A program made the position numbers and the translations under genes. 64,000 bases of DNA from Larix kaempferi (Eukaryota > Streptophyta > Pinopsida > Pinales > Pinaceae): contig BSBM01000260.1 in the NCBI GenBank assembly GCA_027924585.1, positions 15,141,001-15,205,000 on the forward strand, given 5' to 3'. Below, in pieces: positions 22,276 to 32,751 of this stretch (positions within the stretch are counted from its first letter, which is position 1; each line of letters begins with the position of its first letter). The notes under the pieces are model-generated. The model did not search any database. It was given only the letters and a program-made list of their open reading frames with translations, and was not told the origin of the DNA.

Positions 22276-25200
22276 TGTTATCACACAGAGTGTAGTTGTC
22301 TACTTGAAATGTCCTATCCAGGATGGTAGAGGAAGACAACTAACCGATGACACCTAAGAGGGCCTCGATTCCGTAGATAGATTGGTTGTCACGCCAATTG
22401 AGGCACTTTTCACTTCTTGCTATCTAAGCCACGGATAATAAAGGGGGAGACCCTGATCTACTCTTGGAAAGAGAGATCTAACCCAAACACTCAAACAAGC
22501 AAATCAAACTTTGAAAACGAAGTGAAGGTTGAGGAACCCTAGATTTAAGGAATTAAGCTATTGAGAGGCTTAAGGATAAAAGTTAATTAGTTCAGTTACA
22601 ATAGCTCTGGATCAAGTGCAAATCCAGGATGTAGGTGTTAGGGCAAATGATCAAAATCAACCGCCTTGGGAAACGTGTACTTAATTGACGGGAAATGGTC
22701 CCAAGAGGTAGATCTGAGTGGATAATGGCTTCCTAACACTGCTGGACTGTAGATCTGACAATATGAAAGCTTACAAGCGAAAACGAGCGGTCAAACAACT
22801 GAAAGAGGGGCAAACTTAGAGAGGGCACATTAGCTAGAGAACGGTGCCTTGGGATTTGGGCCAGAAGGAGTCAACAAAGCATGTCTCCCTAGGAAACCCA
22901 CTTCATGCTTGGCATTAAGATGAAAACCCATAAACCGTTCGCCACGGTTTGAAGTTGTTTGAGCTAGAGAATTTTTAGAAATTTTAAGTGAGGGTTTTAA
23001 CAATGAATTTTAATGGTGACGATTGGATTGGATCCCAAAATAACAAAAATACTTCGAAACATACCTAGATATGCTTGCGGTCGCCTTGCAAATTGACAAG
23101 CTTCCCAAAATGAGGCAATCAAGAGTGAGATCCAACTTCCCCAAGTAAAATCACTATCCATCCAAGATGACCAGTGCGCCCTTCCCTGCCAAAAATGATC
23201 TATAATGAGAATCGATCAAGCATGAAAGAAACTATATGGAAGAAATGATGAAACAAGTAGCATCAATATGTCCAAAAGATACAATAAAGATACTCCCTGA
23301 GACAAAGATCGATCTGCAAGAGAGATATGGGGTTTCCCCACAATAGCGTCCCCTTCAAGTCGTCCTCCTTCTCTACCACACGGCCTCCCTGCAAAAAAAC
23401 GTTTGGAGAAAACAAGATCCACAATGATATCACAGAGAAAAGATTGTATATTCACTTGCAAGAACATTCATCAAAGCATCCAAGAGATTTGCAAAAGATA
23501 TTCTTTATTATGCCGAAAACCCAAGAGCCCAAAGGTGCTTTTACAATGAGGGTGTTTCTTCCTTAAATAGGAATGAGAGAGACCAAAACCCTAACCACTT
23601 TATGAATGAGTGGTGGAGATCAAAAGATAAAAATAATACAATTGACGGCTATGATGCGCCGGAGCTATAACACATGGATCAACTCAAAGGAGGCCCTAAG
23701 GGGGTCGCACCACATAAAAGATGACTAGGACAAGTGTAAGGAGTACATGGTGGGGCTAGGAGGTATTAATGTCCTTCACTAGCATCACCCCATGGCACAA
23801 TGATAAAAGATATGACTCAATAACATCACAAAGTGACCAAGCGACCAAATCGTGGCCCCCTCAATAGTAGAATAATACATCAAAATAATGCCTCGGAGTG
23901 TGTGGACCCCACTGAATGATGAAAGTTGCGTTGGAAGGTGTGGGATGCATCATGAATGACCTTTGAACAAAACACATGCCAATTCCTTGCCTCATTTGTC
24001 CAAATCGATTTCCTCAATGACCATTTTATTCCATTTTTTATCCTCGGAAAATCACCTCTAAATCAATAAAATGCCTGTTGCTCTCTACCTGGTGCCCCAA
24101 GCACAAATATGACTGTACCAAAGTGTCTGGGGGTATGGCTATATGGTAATAACAAGTGGCTGGACCCAATGTTACAAAAACCGAACCGGTTTAGGCAAAA
24201 CCGGCCGGTTAGACCGGTTCCGACACCTTTCTGGTCCGGACCGGCCCTTCAAACCGTTTTTGACCGGTTTTGTCCTGAACCAGCCGGTTCAGTCACCGAA
24301 CCGGTCAAAACCGACCGGTTCAGGACAAAACCGGTTTACAAAACCGGTTTTGTAGAGAAAACCGGTTTTTGCCAGAAAATGATTTTTAAAAAAAAAATTT
24401 TAGACTTAAACTTTGACATGTAAGTCAGGTAGAAGCCCACAAGTTCTGTAACACCAATCTACACTGAATCATTTCAAAAGGACATCTCTCAACAATTTAT
24501 GGCATAGCCCTATGATAAAAGATGAATCTTTATAGTGCCGTGGTAGATAATAAGATATTTGGAATCCCTTTTGGCATTGAAGTATCTGAGAAATATATGT
24601 GGTATTGGGTTTTAACTCCTTTTAGTGGAAAATTTAATAATGGTTCACCTAGGATATTATTGTACCAAAAGGGAAATCACTATAATGGACAAAATACTTG
24701 CAGTACAGCATGTTCTCTATTCATCTTGATTTTCCCAAGCTGCTTCAAGCTCAAGGTAATTAGAGGAGACTTTCATGTCTGGAAAGTTAGGGAAGAGTGG
24801 GCTAGTCTTTGTTGATCAGTGCATTTTTTATATGCACCTTCCAAGAGAGCAGGGTGGCCTTGTTTTACAAATATTAGAATAGAGGGCAATGCATCACAAT
24901 GGACAGTAAGAGCTATAAGAGCTATTTTGGTTCTGTGCACTCTTATTTGCTATATAAATGAGATACTTCTCATATTTTGTGTATAATAGTTTGAATGTAC
25001 ATGGATACACATGAATATATATATAATTTTTCAAAATTTCAATATTTTATGTATTTTTGGTGGACCGGTTTTATGATCTGGTTTTTTTTTTCCGATTTTG
25101 GTCCGATTCCGGTTCACAGGGTCGGTCGGTTCGACCACCGGTTCGGTTTTTGTAACATTGGCTGGACCCCATACTCCCTCTGTAGCGCCCTAGGAGAACC

Positions 25201-27336
25201 AAATAAATATCCAACTGTGCTGCCATGCCATTTTATAATGGCAAATCTGTATTGTAGTGAAAATCTGAGTGAAATCTTGTCCAGGAGTGCTTGTAACTGA
25301 AATTTGAGTGTTTCGGTGGACTCAGAAGGTCCAAATGCACTAGAGATGAATACTCATACACCTTGTGGCTACCTGGATAATCTATCTGTAGTCTCCTCAA
25401 CCATGCCTGGACCAATAAAAATAATGGTCTGTAAATAATAATAGCTATAAGAATCCCTCAAACCATCAAGTGAAACCTGTGTCTGTTGCATGGAATCATC
25501 AAATGGGCATCAAAGGACCATAAATCATCAACCTCGAACATCACTGGTCCAACTCATCTCAGATCCTATGGTTGACTTGGTCAAACTAGGTTTGACCAGG
25601 TCAAGATTGATCAAAATATGACCCAGGCTAAGAATGCCTGATGCTGCAAGTGCAAATGGATAAGGTATGCTCTTTTAATCATTCTAATAGCAAGACTTAA
25701 AGTATGAAGCATCATTTCACTGGCGGTTAAACAATAATTACATCAAATATAAGTTCAAATAATCATTTACTCAAAACAAAACCTCAAAAATATACTCATT
25801 TTATAGACGTGAACATTTTGTTAGCAAAGGGTGAGGGTGAAAAATGCAAGGCTAGGATAAGGAGATGACTTGAATGACTCAACACTGTGATACTTCGGAT
25901 ATGGGAAAAGGAATACACACTTAAGCATATGTTGGATAATAAACACACAGTGAATGGCAGTGTCTTACAAATGGAATGAGTTGTTTAGAGAGGTGCTTAT
26001 TCAAGCTTGGCAAATGTCTACAACTCACATCCAAGCTGAGTCCAGCTTCGTGAGGATCTTTGCTAGAACCGCCGTGATTAGGTGCACAACTAATCGTAAC
26101 TTGAGGTTCTAGGGGACACTTAGAATTAGCCGTCCCTTACTCCATCTCACATCCCAACCTGTAGGCTCCGTGAGGTATTAATCATTTCATTTAATCATGG
26201 CCAACAGTCTTTGGATTTAGCATACATTTAACCACTGCTTTTTAGGCCTTTAAGACCATTTGGATCTTGCATGTGCTTAGAAGCATAACTAATCGCAACT
26301 TTCATCCAGGGTGCTTTAGCATTTCAAATTCCATAGCCCTCTTTCTTTGTGTTGAGAAGCACAATTTTATTTTTTTTCCATGGGCTTGCACAAAAGATAA
26401 GATAGTAGTTTCCATATGCATGTAATGATGGTAGTACAGTTTGCTTCAGGTTTAGCCAACACAACTCAAGCAACTAGGGGGATTATCCACAATCATGACC
26501 AAACATCAGGGCAACCGATTAGAGAGATCAAGGCATCAAATCCAACTCACCTAAGCTCATGAACCAACACCAGCGGGTTCTCCTGGCCCAGAAGGATCAA
26601 GGCTTTGGTAAATTATGTTGCCAACTAAGAGCCGAGACACAAACTAACAGGGATGCTATCCAACACAGAGGCAAAAGCGGGGAGGTCCTCCATATCACTG
26701 GCTAAGGCGTAAGTCAGGGTGAAAAACCAAAGATGGGAAAGAACAAATGGATGGAGAAAGTGAAGGTGATGCCAAAGCTAGCAAGCCATAAATGGTGGGA
26801 ATGATCACGTCCATACTCCTAAAAGGGTAAAACCAATGAATATAAACAAGAGCTTCTAACTCTGAGTAATTAGACCATTTAGATAATCATTAAGCAACGA
26901 TGTCCATATAACATATATATATATATATATACTGCTAGATCATGACCACTAGATACCAAGTCAAGCTACTAAGATGAGCAAAAGAGCAAAACAATCATAA
27001 CCAATGCACACTATATACTTGTTGGGCCACATACTTGTACCTGCCATTTGGATCATCAATAATCACCGAAAATACTACTGCTGAAACTCTGGGCACTACA
27101 CTGCTCTGTATGGAATGAAAATGGTCACCTCGGTCATCAAATCTGAGGTTAGGAGGCTTAGTCTTGGCATAAGGTTCACTATGTCTGATCTGGGGTTGCT
27201 TTGATATGCGAGTGATCATCAAAAAGCACTGGTCATCATAGGTTGATCTCATCAAAAGATGTAAAGGCCTGGCTCAAAAATGTACAAGAATCTGCTCTGC
27301 AATCATGCTAGCTCAGTTACTATGGATGTGATAACA
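22276..27336 (-). mobile_element. Giant solo LTR (family G, copy 2), inverted, with nested hAT element
   Basis: On + it begins TGTTATCACAC and ends TGTGATAACA, flanked by GGCAT (22271-22275 and 27337-27341; ATGCC on the LTR's own strand). Without the 994-bp hAT element and its 8-bp duplication it is about 4,059 bp, close to the 4,432 bp of the copy at 7309-11740. It is homologous to that copy block by block in reverse order, including the TATA position (23561-23570) and the terminal GTGTGATAACA. No protein domain is present. The Copia gag frame continues on both sides, confirming a clean insertion. Confidence 0.9.
24167..25160. mobile_element. Non-autonomous hAT-like element 1 (ACCGGTT family)
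   Basis: 994 bp with inverted ends CAATGTTACAAAAACCGAAC / GTTCGGTTTTTGTAACATTG and an exact 8-bp duplication GCTGGACC (24159-24166 and 25161-25168). CA...TG ends and 8-bp duplications are diagnostic of the hAT superfamily. Both subterminal zones are packed with ACCGGTT/AACCGG words (about 24180-24370 and 25065-25150). In other hAT elements such clusters bind transposase. No transposase domain is visible, so it would need help from elsewhere. Confidence 0.93.
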
Positions 27337-27341
27337 GGCAT

Positions 27342-27490
27342 ATTTGGCAATCATGACACAAATAATTCGGCATTTCAAAGGTTATTCCCAAAATACCACG
27401 AGATCAACATTTTTCAAATATTGTGGCAGACATAATCATAATGAAGAAGATTGTTTTCTTAAGAAAATACATGCAGATGAAAGAACTAGA
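27342..27490 (+). pseudogene. Copia gag relic, third piece (zinc knuckle)
   Basis: Directly after the giant LTR the frame reads FFKYCGRHNHNEEDC then FLKKIHADERTRSRGR. This is a CCHC zinc knuckle with its first cysteine replaced by Phe, followed by the basic tail of a plant Copia gag. It completes the gag whose earlier parts are at 19620-19916 and 21901-22270. Confidence 0.75.
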
Positions 27491-27631
27491 AGTAGAGGAA
27501 GATAAGATAATTTTATTAATGTCCAACTAATGACCACAAAAGTAGGTCAAAGGGGCTCTTGAGTAAAATGATGTATGTAATAAACATAAAAATACATAAA
27601 TAATTGAAATGGCTGAGAATCTGCAGCGAGA

Positions 27632-27762
27632 ATTATTGCTGGCATCTTGTGGAGAGTCTGCGGTAGGCGAATTTATGTTGTCTACGTTTCGAGCCATCCT
27701 TGGCTTATCATCAAGACATAAATTCACCTACCGCAGACTCTCCACAAGATGCCAGCAATAAT
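27632..27762. repeat. Hairpin with 47-bp arms and hammerhead-like loop
   Basis: Arms 27632-27678 and 27716-27762 are reverse complements with one mismatch. The loop is 37 nt (27679-27715). On the minus strand the loop reads TTGATGA (27708-27714), then an AGCC/GGCT stem, then CGAAAC (27686-27691), resembling the CUGAUGA-stem II-GAAA core of hammerhead ribozymes. Such motifs are known in the pLTRs of Penelope-like elements, and these elements occur in conifers. The core has a C-to-U change and stem III is unclear. Confidence 0.75.
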
Positions 27763-27769
27763 ACATAAA

Positions 27770-28060
27770 TAATACTAAGAAAACATAATAAAACGATAAA
27801 ACGATAATAAATAATAATAATAATTAATAACTAAGTAGACGTGAGTAATAATAAACAATAATAGAAATAAATATTAAAAATAGTTGTGAAACATCAAGGG
27901 GTACATACCTCTTCACCTTGTGATTAGTCAATGTGTATAAGTACACCGTCACAAGGCATGTTGTAAATGATTCTATCAATAATTCTTTATTCAATATTTT
28001 CTTATTGCATAAATCTTTTGTTAATTGAAATTCCATAGTGAACAAGGATTGTCGACTACA
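27770..28060 (+). mobile_element. 3' part of a 5' LTR (Gypsy-type element)
   Basis: The sequence ends GTCGACTACA one base before a perfect tRNA-Met primer-binding site (28062). A TATA-like TATAAGTACACC lies near 27937. A related stretch (TTAGTCAATACTATAAGTACACC) occurs at about 36085-36105. The left border is not resolved. It may be near the hairpin or the end of the Copia gag. Confidence 0.55.
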
Positions 28061-28061
28061 T

Positions 28062-28074
28062 TGGTATCAGAGCC
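28062..28074 (+). promoter_or_regulatory. Primer-binding site (initiator tRNA-Met)
   Basis: TGGTATCAGAGCC is a perfect match to the usual plant retrotransposon primer site, complementary to the 3' end of initiator tRNA-Met. It sits one base after the LTR end. It marks the start of the internal region leading to the gag at 28731. Confidence 0.85.
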
Positions 28075-28730
28075 AGTTTTGGGTTAATTCTGCATAACCC
28101 TCACTTCGCTAGTCTGTACAGTCTACAATTGTTGCTAGTTCGTATATATCAGTTAACCATCAATCAGTATGAGTATTGCTAAAATCTACCACACAGATCT
28201 ATTTGTACACTGCAATTTTTAGATATTGTCGTAGAAATTGCCATCGATTTAATTTTGTAAATCCATCAATTAAACAATCTGTACCATCCTCGATGCAGTA
28301 CCATCAGTCTGTACATTGTTGTTCATTCCCGTAGAAAACTGTCGTTTCTTCTTGTTCGTACATACCATTGTCTGAGTTGTTGTAGGGATTGGAATTAAAT
28401 TCAATATGTACTTTGCTCGGCTTGTACATTCAATCGGTCTGTACTTTGCTTCACCCATACGTTGAATCAATTGTCATTTTGTGTTTTGTTTGTCGTACCA
28501 TCATTTGTGCAATTAAGTACATGTAATTAGTTAACTATAGGCTCCGTCGTCTCATTTGTACGCTTTTACGGTTGACTCAACAATCAATTCACTTGTTTTG
28601 TACAAGATTTTCCTAAGGTCTTGTCCCCCACTTGAGTCTTTTTGTTAAAAGAAAACTACCTCGACATTTTTCCAAAGTTGGTTGGTTAAAATCAAGTTAA
28701 AACATTATATATATTTTAAAAAAGGTTAAA

Positions 28731-29557
28731 TTGAAAACTTTATTTACACATGATATGGCATCATCTCGAGAATGTTGGGAAAGGGAAAAAGAGTTGGGAG
28801 ATGGACAAAGAGAATTAGGAGAAAAAAATGATAAAGTAACAGATGAGACATCTAAAACATTTAGAGACAGTCTTAACAAGCTAACAGAAGAGATAGTTAA
28901 AACATTTAGAGGGAGCCTTACCAAGATAGCAGAAGATCGCGAGATGCGATGGCAAACCCTGTTAAGAGTAAGAAATGAAGATAGGGACGAAAGGATTGAC
29001 CAGCTAACCAAAAAGGTAGATGTATTATTTGCACAACCCCTAGCCCACCAAAGACTGCCAACAACCTAGAATTGCCAAACTCTAACTACCAGAGATATCT
29101 AGATAACATGGGGCATCAAAATAAAATCAAAATCGAGATACCTAAATATGATGGATTGGATGATTGAAAGGCCATCATGTGGGTTAATAAAATCGAAGGA
29201 ATTTTTGCTATGAACCCACCTGCTACCGAATTAAAGATATTGATGGCATCATTATATTTAGAAGGTGATGCTTATGATTGGTTCACCCAGTGGTCTAGAG
29301 AAATTAGTGGTTTCTTAGTTAATTGGCAAATGTTCATAGAATATATCCTTAAGAGCTTCCGTGACGATGACGAAGATGACAACTATACCATATTTTCCCA
29401 TTTACAACAAACACGAATGGTGAAGGAATACACCCATGAATGGGAAGTTCTTGCAACTAGATTTCCCAATCTTGCTGATGAACAACTATTGAAGATGCAT
29501 ATTTCCAGGTTAAAACCCATTATTCGCAGTGACTTAAGGCTATCTATGTATGCCTAA
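28731..29557 (+). pseudogene. Gypsy gag relic (coiled coil plus retrotrans_gag domain)
   Basis: The first part (28731-29069) is charged and coiled-coil-like (WEREKELGDGQRELGEKN, DRDERIDQLTKKVDVL). After a frameshift comes the gag core: KIEIPKYDGLDD, WVNKIEGIFAMNPP, LKILMASLYLEGDAYDWF and HEWEVLATRFPNL. This is the Ty3/Gypsy capsid domain, recognisable by the WLxxIE..F and AxxWW/YDWF pattern. It begins about 670 bp after the primer site, as expected. Downstream pol is missing because a hAT relic follows from about 29670. Confidence 0.85.
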
Positions 29558-29689
29558 GAACTTGATTGAAGGCTAGGAGTATGGAAAAAATGATAGAAAG
29601 GAAGTTGATTAGTCAACAATAATAAATATTCCCAATTAGAAAGGATAAAAGGAAGGTAAACAATTGTTGTTGATGTGATGAGAATTGGA

Positions 29690-29880
29690 TTCCAAGCTTA
29701 AGATACAAGACACGACCTAAAGGGTCGTCGTGTATGTGTCCCACGTGTCGGGCACATGACAAGGCCTGACACATGTTTTTATGTGTCCTAAAGTGCGTGA
29801 CATGTTTTGGGCACGTGTCGAACATGTGCTCTAACGTGTCAGACACATGCCTTAACATGTCCCGACTTTAGAACATGTGT
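29690..29880. repeat. Cluster of ACGTGTC/GACACATG words
   Basis: About 15 related words (ACACGAC, ACGTGTCG, GACACATG, ACATGTC) on both strands fill 190 bp. This resembles the subterminal motif clusters of the hAT-like elements in this window. It sits just 5' of the hAT transposase relic and is probably its left subterminal region. The matching right end was not found. Confidence 0.55.
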
Positions 29881-30124
29881 TTTCTTTAAAATCAGTTCGT
29901 GGTTAAATACGTTGATGCCTCTCCCTTGTTTTCATCTTTATTTGAGGCTTGAGAGTTGTTAAGGGTGGCTTTTCTTGCAGGTGAAGGGTTTAATTGTGCA
30001 AGGAAGGGATTGAAGGTGGATTCCAGTCACATTTGGCAGCTAGGGGGTTGTTTGTTTTACACAACTTTGATTTTTTTACATAGCAGCATTGATTTTCAAT
30101 ATAGCTCAAGGATTCAAGGAAGTG

Positions 30125-31970
30125 ATGGCTCAATCTTCAAAGGCAACTAGCAAAGCTTAAAAGAAAGGGAGAAATGTCACTATTGGTGGTCCCTGCTCTC
30201 CTAGTTTTACATTGTTTGCTGGTGGTAGTGCTCCAAGTGCTTCAAGTGGAGTTGTTGGTGCTTCCATGCCCTCATATAACCCTATTGTAGCAAAACAACA
30301 AGCACAAGAAAAAAACCAGTGAAGCACGACTCGGCTAGAACTCTCGAGTACTCGCGAGACTCCTTGAGTCGACTCCCGTGCCGGTTAACCGCTAGAGACT
30401 CGGCCCTAGACTCGGCCGTACTCTCAAACTCGATAGAACTCGCATACTCGGTTGGACTCGGGTCAAAATCGTGTCAAACTCGGGCAGACTCATCGTGAAA
30501 CTAAGTCATAGGTTCCTCAAATTCCAAAAGAAAACCTAAAATTCGTTGAAATTCGGCCCCAAATTCGTTGAGGTTCGATGCAATCGTCAAAACTTGCCCT
30601 GGTGCGATTTACTGTGCTTCACGGACTGCAATTTCGGAATTCTTGGTGCGATTTACCACTGTGAATAGTGATCGGGCATGGGAAACGGTGGGGTAATCGA
30701 CGAGATAAATATATACTATGGTGGGGTAATCGTATGGGTGACCTCGAGAAGCACCCGAAAGTGAAACTTCTTTGCACAAGCAAGGAGGGACGAAGGTTAG
30801 CCAACCGGACCGACCCCTCCTTTGTTCGACGAGAAGAGCAGCCGGCTTCCCGGTCGTTTACTATCATTTATTTTTTTAATGTTTTTTTAAATTTTTATGA
30901 AATTTTGTTATTTCATTTTTTTTATTTTTTTTGGTTATGTTTTTATTTATTTTTATTAAGTATGTAATTTTGTTATTTCATTTTGTTTTTTGTAATGTTT
31001 TTTAATTTTTTTATTAAATATTAAAATTTATATTGTTTTTAAAATTTATAATGTTTTTAAAATTTATGATGTTTTTTAAATGTTTTATTAAATATTAAAA
31101 AATTTAAAATTTATTTTGTACTGTTTTCTAATTTTTTTATTAAATATTAAAAAAAAATTAAACGACATTTAAATTTCAAATAAATTAAATACCTAAAAAA
31201 AACGAAATGTGATGGTTTTGTAATCTTTTTATTTCCTTTTTTTAATTTTGTATTTTTTTTATTAAATATTAAAAAACTTTAATGTTTTTGTATTGTTTTT
31301 AATATTTTATCATGTACAAGGAGAAGTTAATAAAAAGTAGTTTTATAACTTATATGGATTGGAAATGCTTTTAACTTCTTTGTTGTGCAAAAAATGTACA
31401 CTATTTTAATTTTTTTTCTAGTTGCCGAGTCTTGCCGAGTCTGTCTCGAGTGTTTCCCGAGTTTTTCCTGAGTCTACGAGTCATATGCCAGCCGAGTCTT
31501 TGCCGAGTTCGAGTCGTGCAACATTGAAAAAAACTACCTCCTATAGAAGTATGTAATAGGGAAATTAGGGCCCAGATTGAAGCTTAGTGGGGGAGGGAAT
31601 GTTGCTTGGTCTGGTAATTTCTGCAAGGGTGAATTTAAGAGCACCTACTATCCAGTTAAGGGCCATTTGGTTGGCCTTGTGGACTTGCAACATGCAAAGT
31701 GATCAATGCTACCCAAAGATATGACTTAGAAAAAGAGGATACAATTGACTTGGGGAATGTGGCAACAAGAAGCAAGAAATTTCAAAGACATGATCGTCCT
31801 CCATTCTTAAGGAAGACATCTAGCCAATTTGGGAGGGGTTGAAATTCAACCTAAAAGAGGAGGGTAGCCCCAACTTATGGTCCCATGGACAAGAATTATC
31901 AGCAAGAGATGCGAGATGAGGTTGATCTTATCGTTGCATTATTTTTCTATCTCAACTTCATTTCATTTAA
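30125..31970 (+). pseudogene. hAT transposase relic (BED zinc finger, DUF659 start), split by a hAT insertion
   Basis: The frame opens with MAQSSKATSKA (one stop follows) and a serine-rich leader ending VAKQQAQEKN. A 1,210-bp element interrupts it. After that PPIEVCNREIRAQIEA, then NVAWSGNFCKGEFKSTYY and PVKGHLVGLVDL resemble a BED finger (W..xxFC ... RVKxHL) that has lost one cysteine. About 31870-31970 reads GPMDKNYQQEMRDEVDLIV then ALFFYLNFISFNVA, the start of the hAT core domain (DUF659-type). The rest of the core and the dimerisation region are gone, replaced by a LINE relic on the other strand. Confidence 0.72.
30317..31526. mobile_element. Non-autonomous hAT-like element 2 (ACTCG/GAGTC family)
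   Basis: 1,210 bp with ends CAGTGAAGCACGACTCGGC and (reverse strand) CAATGTTGCACGACTCG, flanked by an exact 8-bp duplication AAAAAAAC (30309-30316 and 31527-31534). Subterminal zones are rich in ACTCG/GAGTC/CTCGGC words (30325-30490 and 31425-31515). The centre is AT-rich with no protein domain. It lies within the hAT transposase relic. Confidence 0.92.
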
Positions 31971-32400
31971 TGTTGCGCCTCCTTAATGATGGCTTAGTGG
32001 GTAAAGATGTGATCAATGGTTTGATGAGTGGGTCGAAAACCTACCTACGCTCTAGCTCTAAGATGTTTCATCTCAAGCTCTCTAGAATGATTTATATGAA
32101 GAGATATAACATAGAGCTTTGCGAGTGTGTGGCTCAACATGATCGTTCGATAGTTTTTGGGATATGAGCTAGAACCTGATTTGTGTATCGGGTGAATGGT
32201 GTGATGTGACGAAGTCGGTGGAAAACTTGTACGAACCACATGGCTGAAGAGATCAACCAAGCAATTATTTTAGAGCGGGAAGACTATGCTTGAAGAACTC
32301 TGCTTGGAAACCCTCCTTATTTGTTGCTTTACTGGTGTTCATTATCCAAATAGCCTTTGATGTCTCGATGCAAGAATAAGTAGCATGAAGTGGGTGGAGT
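31968..32400 (-). pseudogene. LINE reverse transcriptase relic
   Basis: Read on the minus strand: WIMNTSKATNKEGFQAEFF, then VVRTSFPPTSSHH, IHPIHKSGSSS, NYRTIMLSHTLAKLY, HLRARA and VGFRPTHQTIDHIF. This is the N-terminal part of a LINE RT whose family form is KATDxEGxQAE ... IHPIHKSG ... NYRTIMxGHxLxKLY ... AGFRxxHQTIDHIF. Several stops and frameshifts are present. The catalytic YADD region is missing; the relic ends at the hAT relic near 31970. It belongs to a LINE type different from the L1-like ORF2 at 4863 and 48817. An open minus-strand stretch to 32747 continues upstream but shows no domain I can name. Confidence 0.8.
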
Positions 32401-32751
32401 AGTAACTTGGATTTGGTGCTATCTTGGGACATCATAGAGAGTGGAGGTATGGGAGTACATGGTGTTAGGGATCTGAGGTTAAGGTCAATTGGGAGTGGGA
32501 AGTGACAGGGAAAGATGGTGCACAAGAAGGTTTTGGGAGAAAGGATGAGGGAAGCACTTAAGTCTTGTCTCCTTTGAGAGATGAAGAGGCCTTTTTTGCA
32601 GTAGAAGAGGCAACGATAGGAAGCTTTAAGGTTGGAGTAGGAGGGGGGGAAAGCATGAGTGAATATGTGTCGAAGTTGGCAGTGTGCAAAAACCTCCGCA
32701 TCACAATGTGTTTGGTACATTGATTTAGGCGCTACCATACTAAGCACATGA

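Noticed and set aside
24109-24423. 104-codon + open frame
   Set aside because: It is produced by the ACCGGTT word cluster of the hAT-like element and crosses its border.
30619-30967. Overlapping open frames inside hAT-like element 2
   Set aside because: They overlap on both strands, lie in a non-autonomous element and show no transposase motif.
31985-32167. Continuation of the hAT transposase on +
   Set aside because: The minus strand here clearly reads as LINE RT (GFRPTHQTIDHIF), so the + reading is chance.
32370-32747. Upstream part of a 160-codon minus open frame as a host protein
   Set aside because: The frame ends in LINE RT sequence. The upstream part has no domain and low-complexity composition, so it is more likely LINE or junk.
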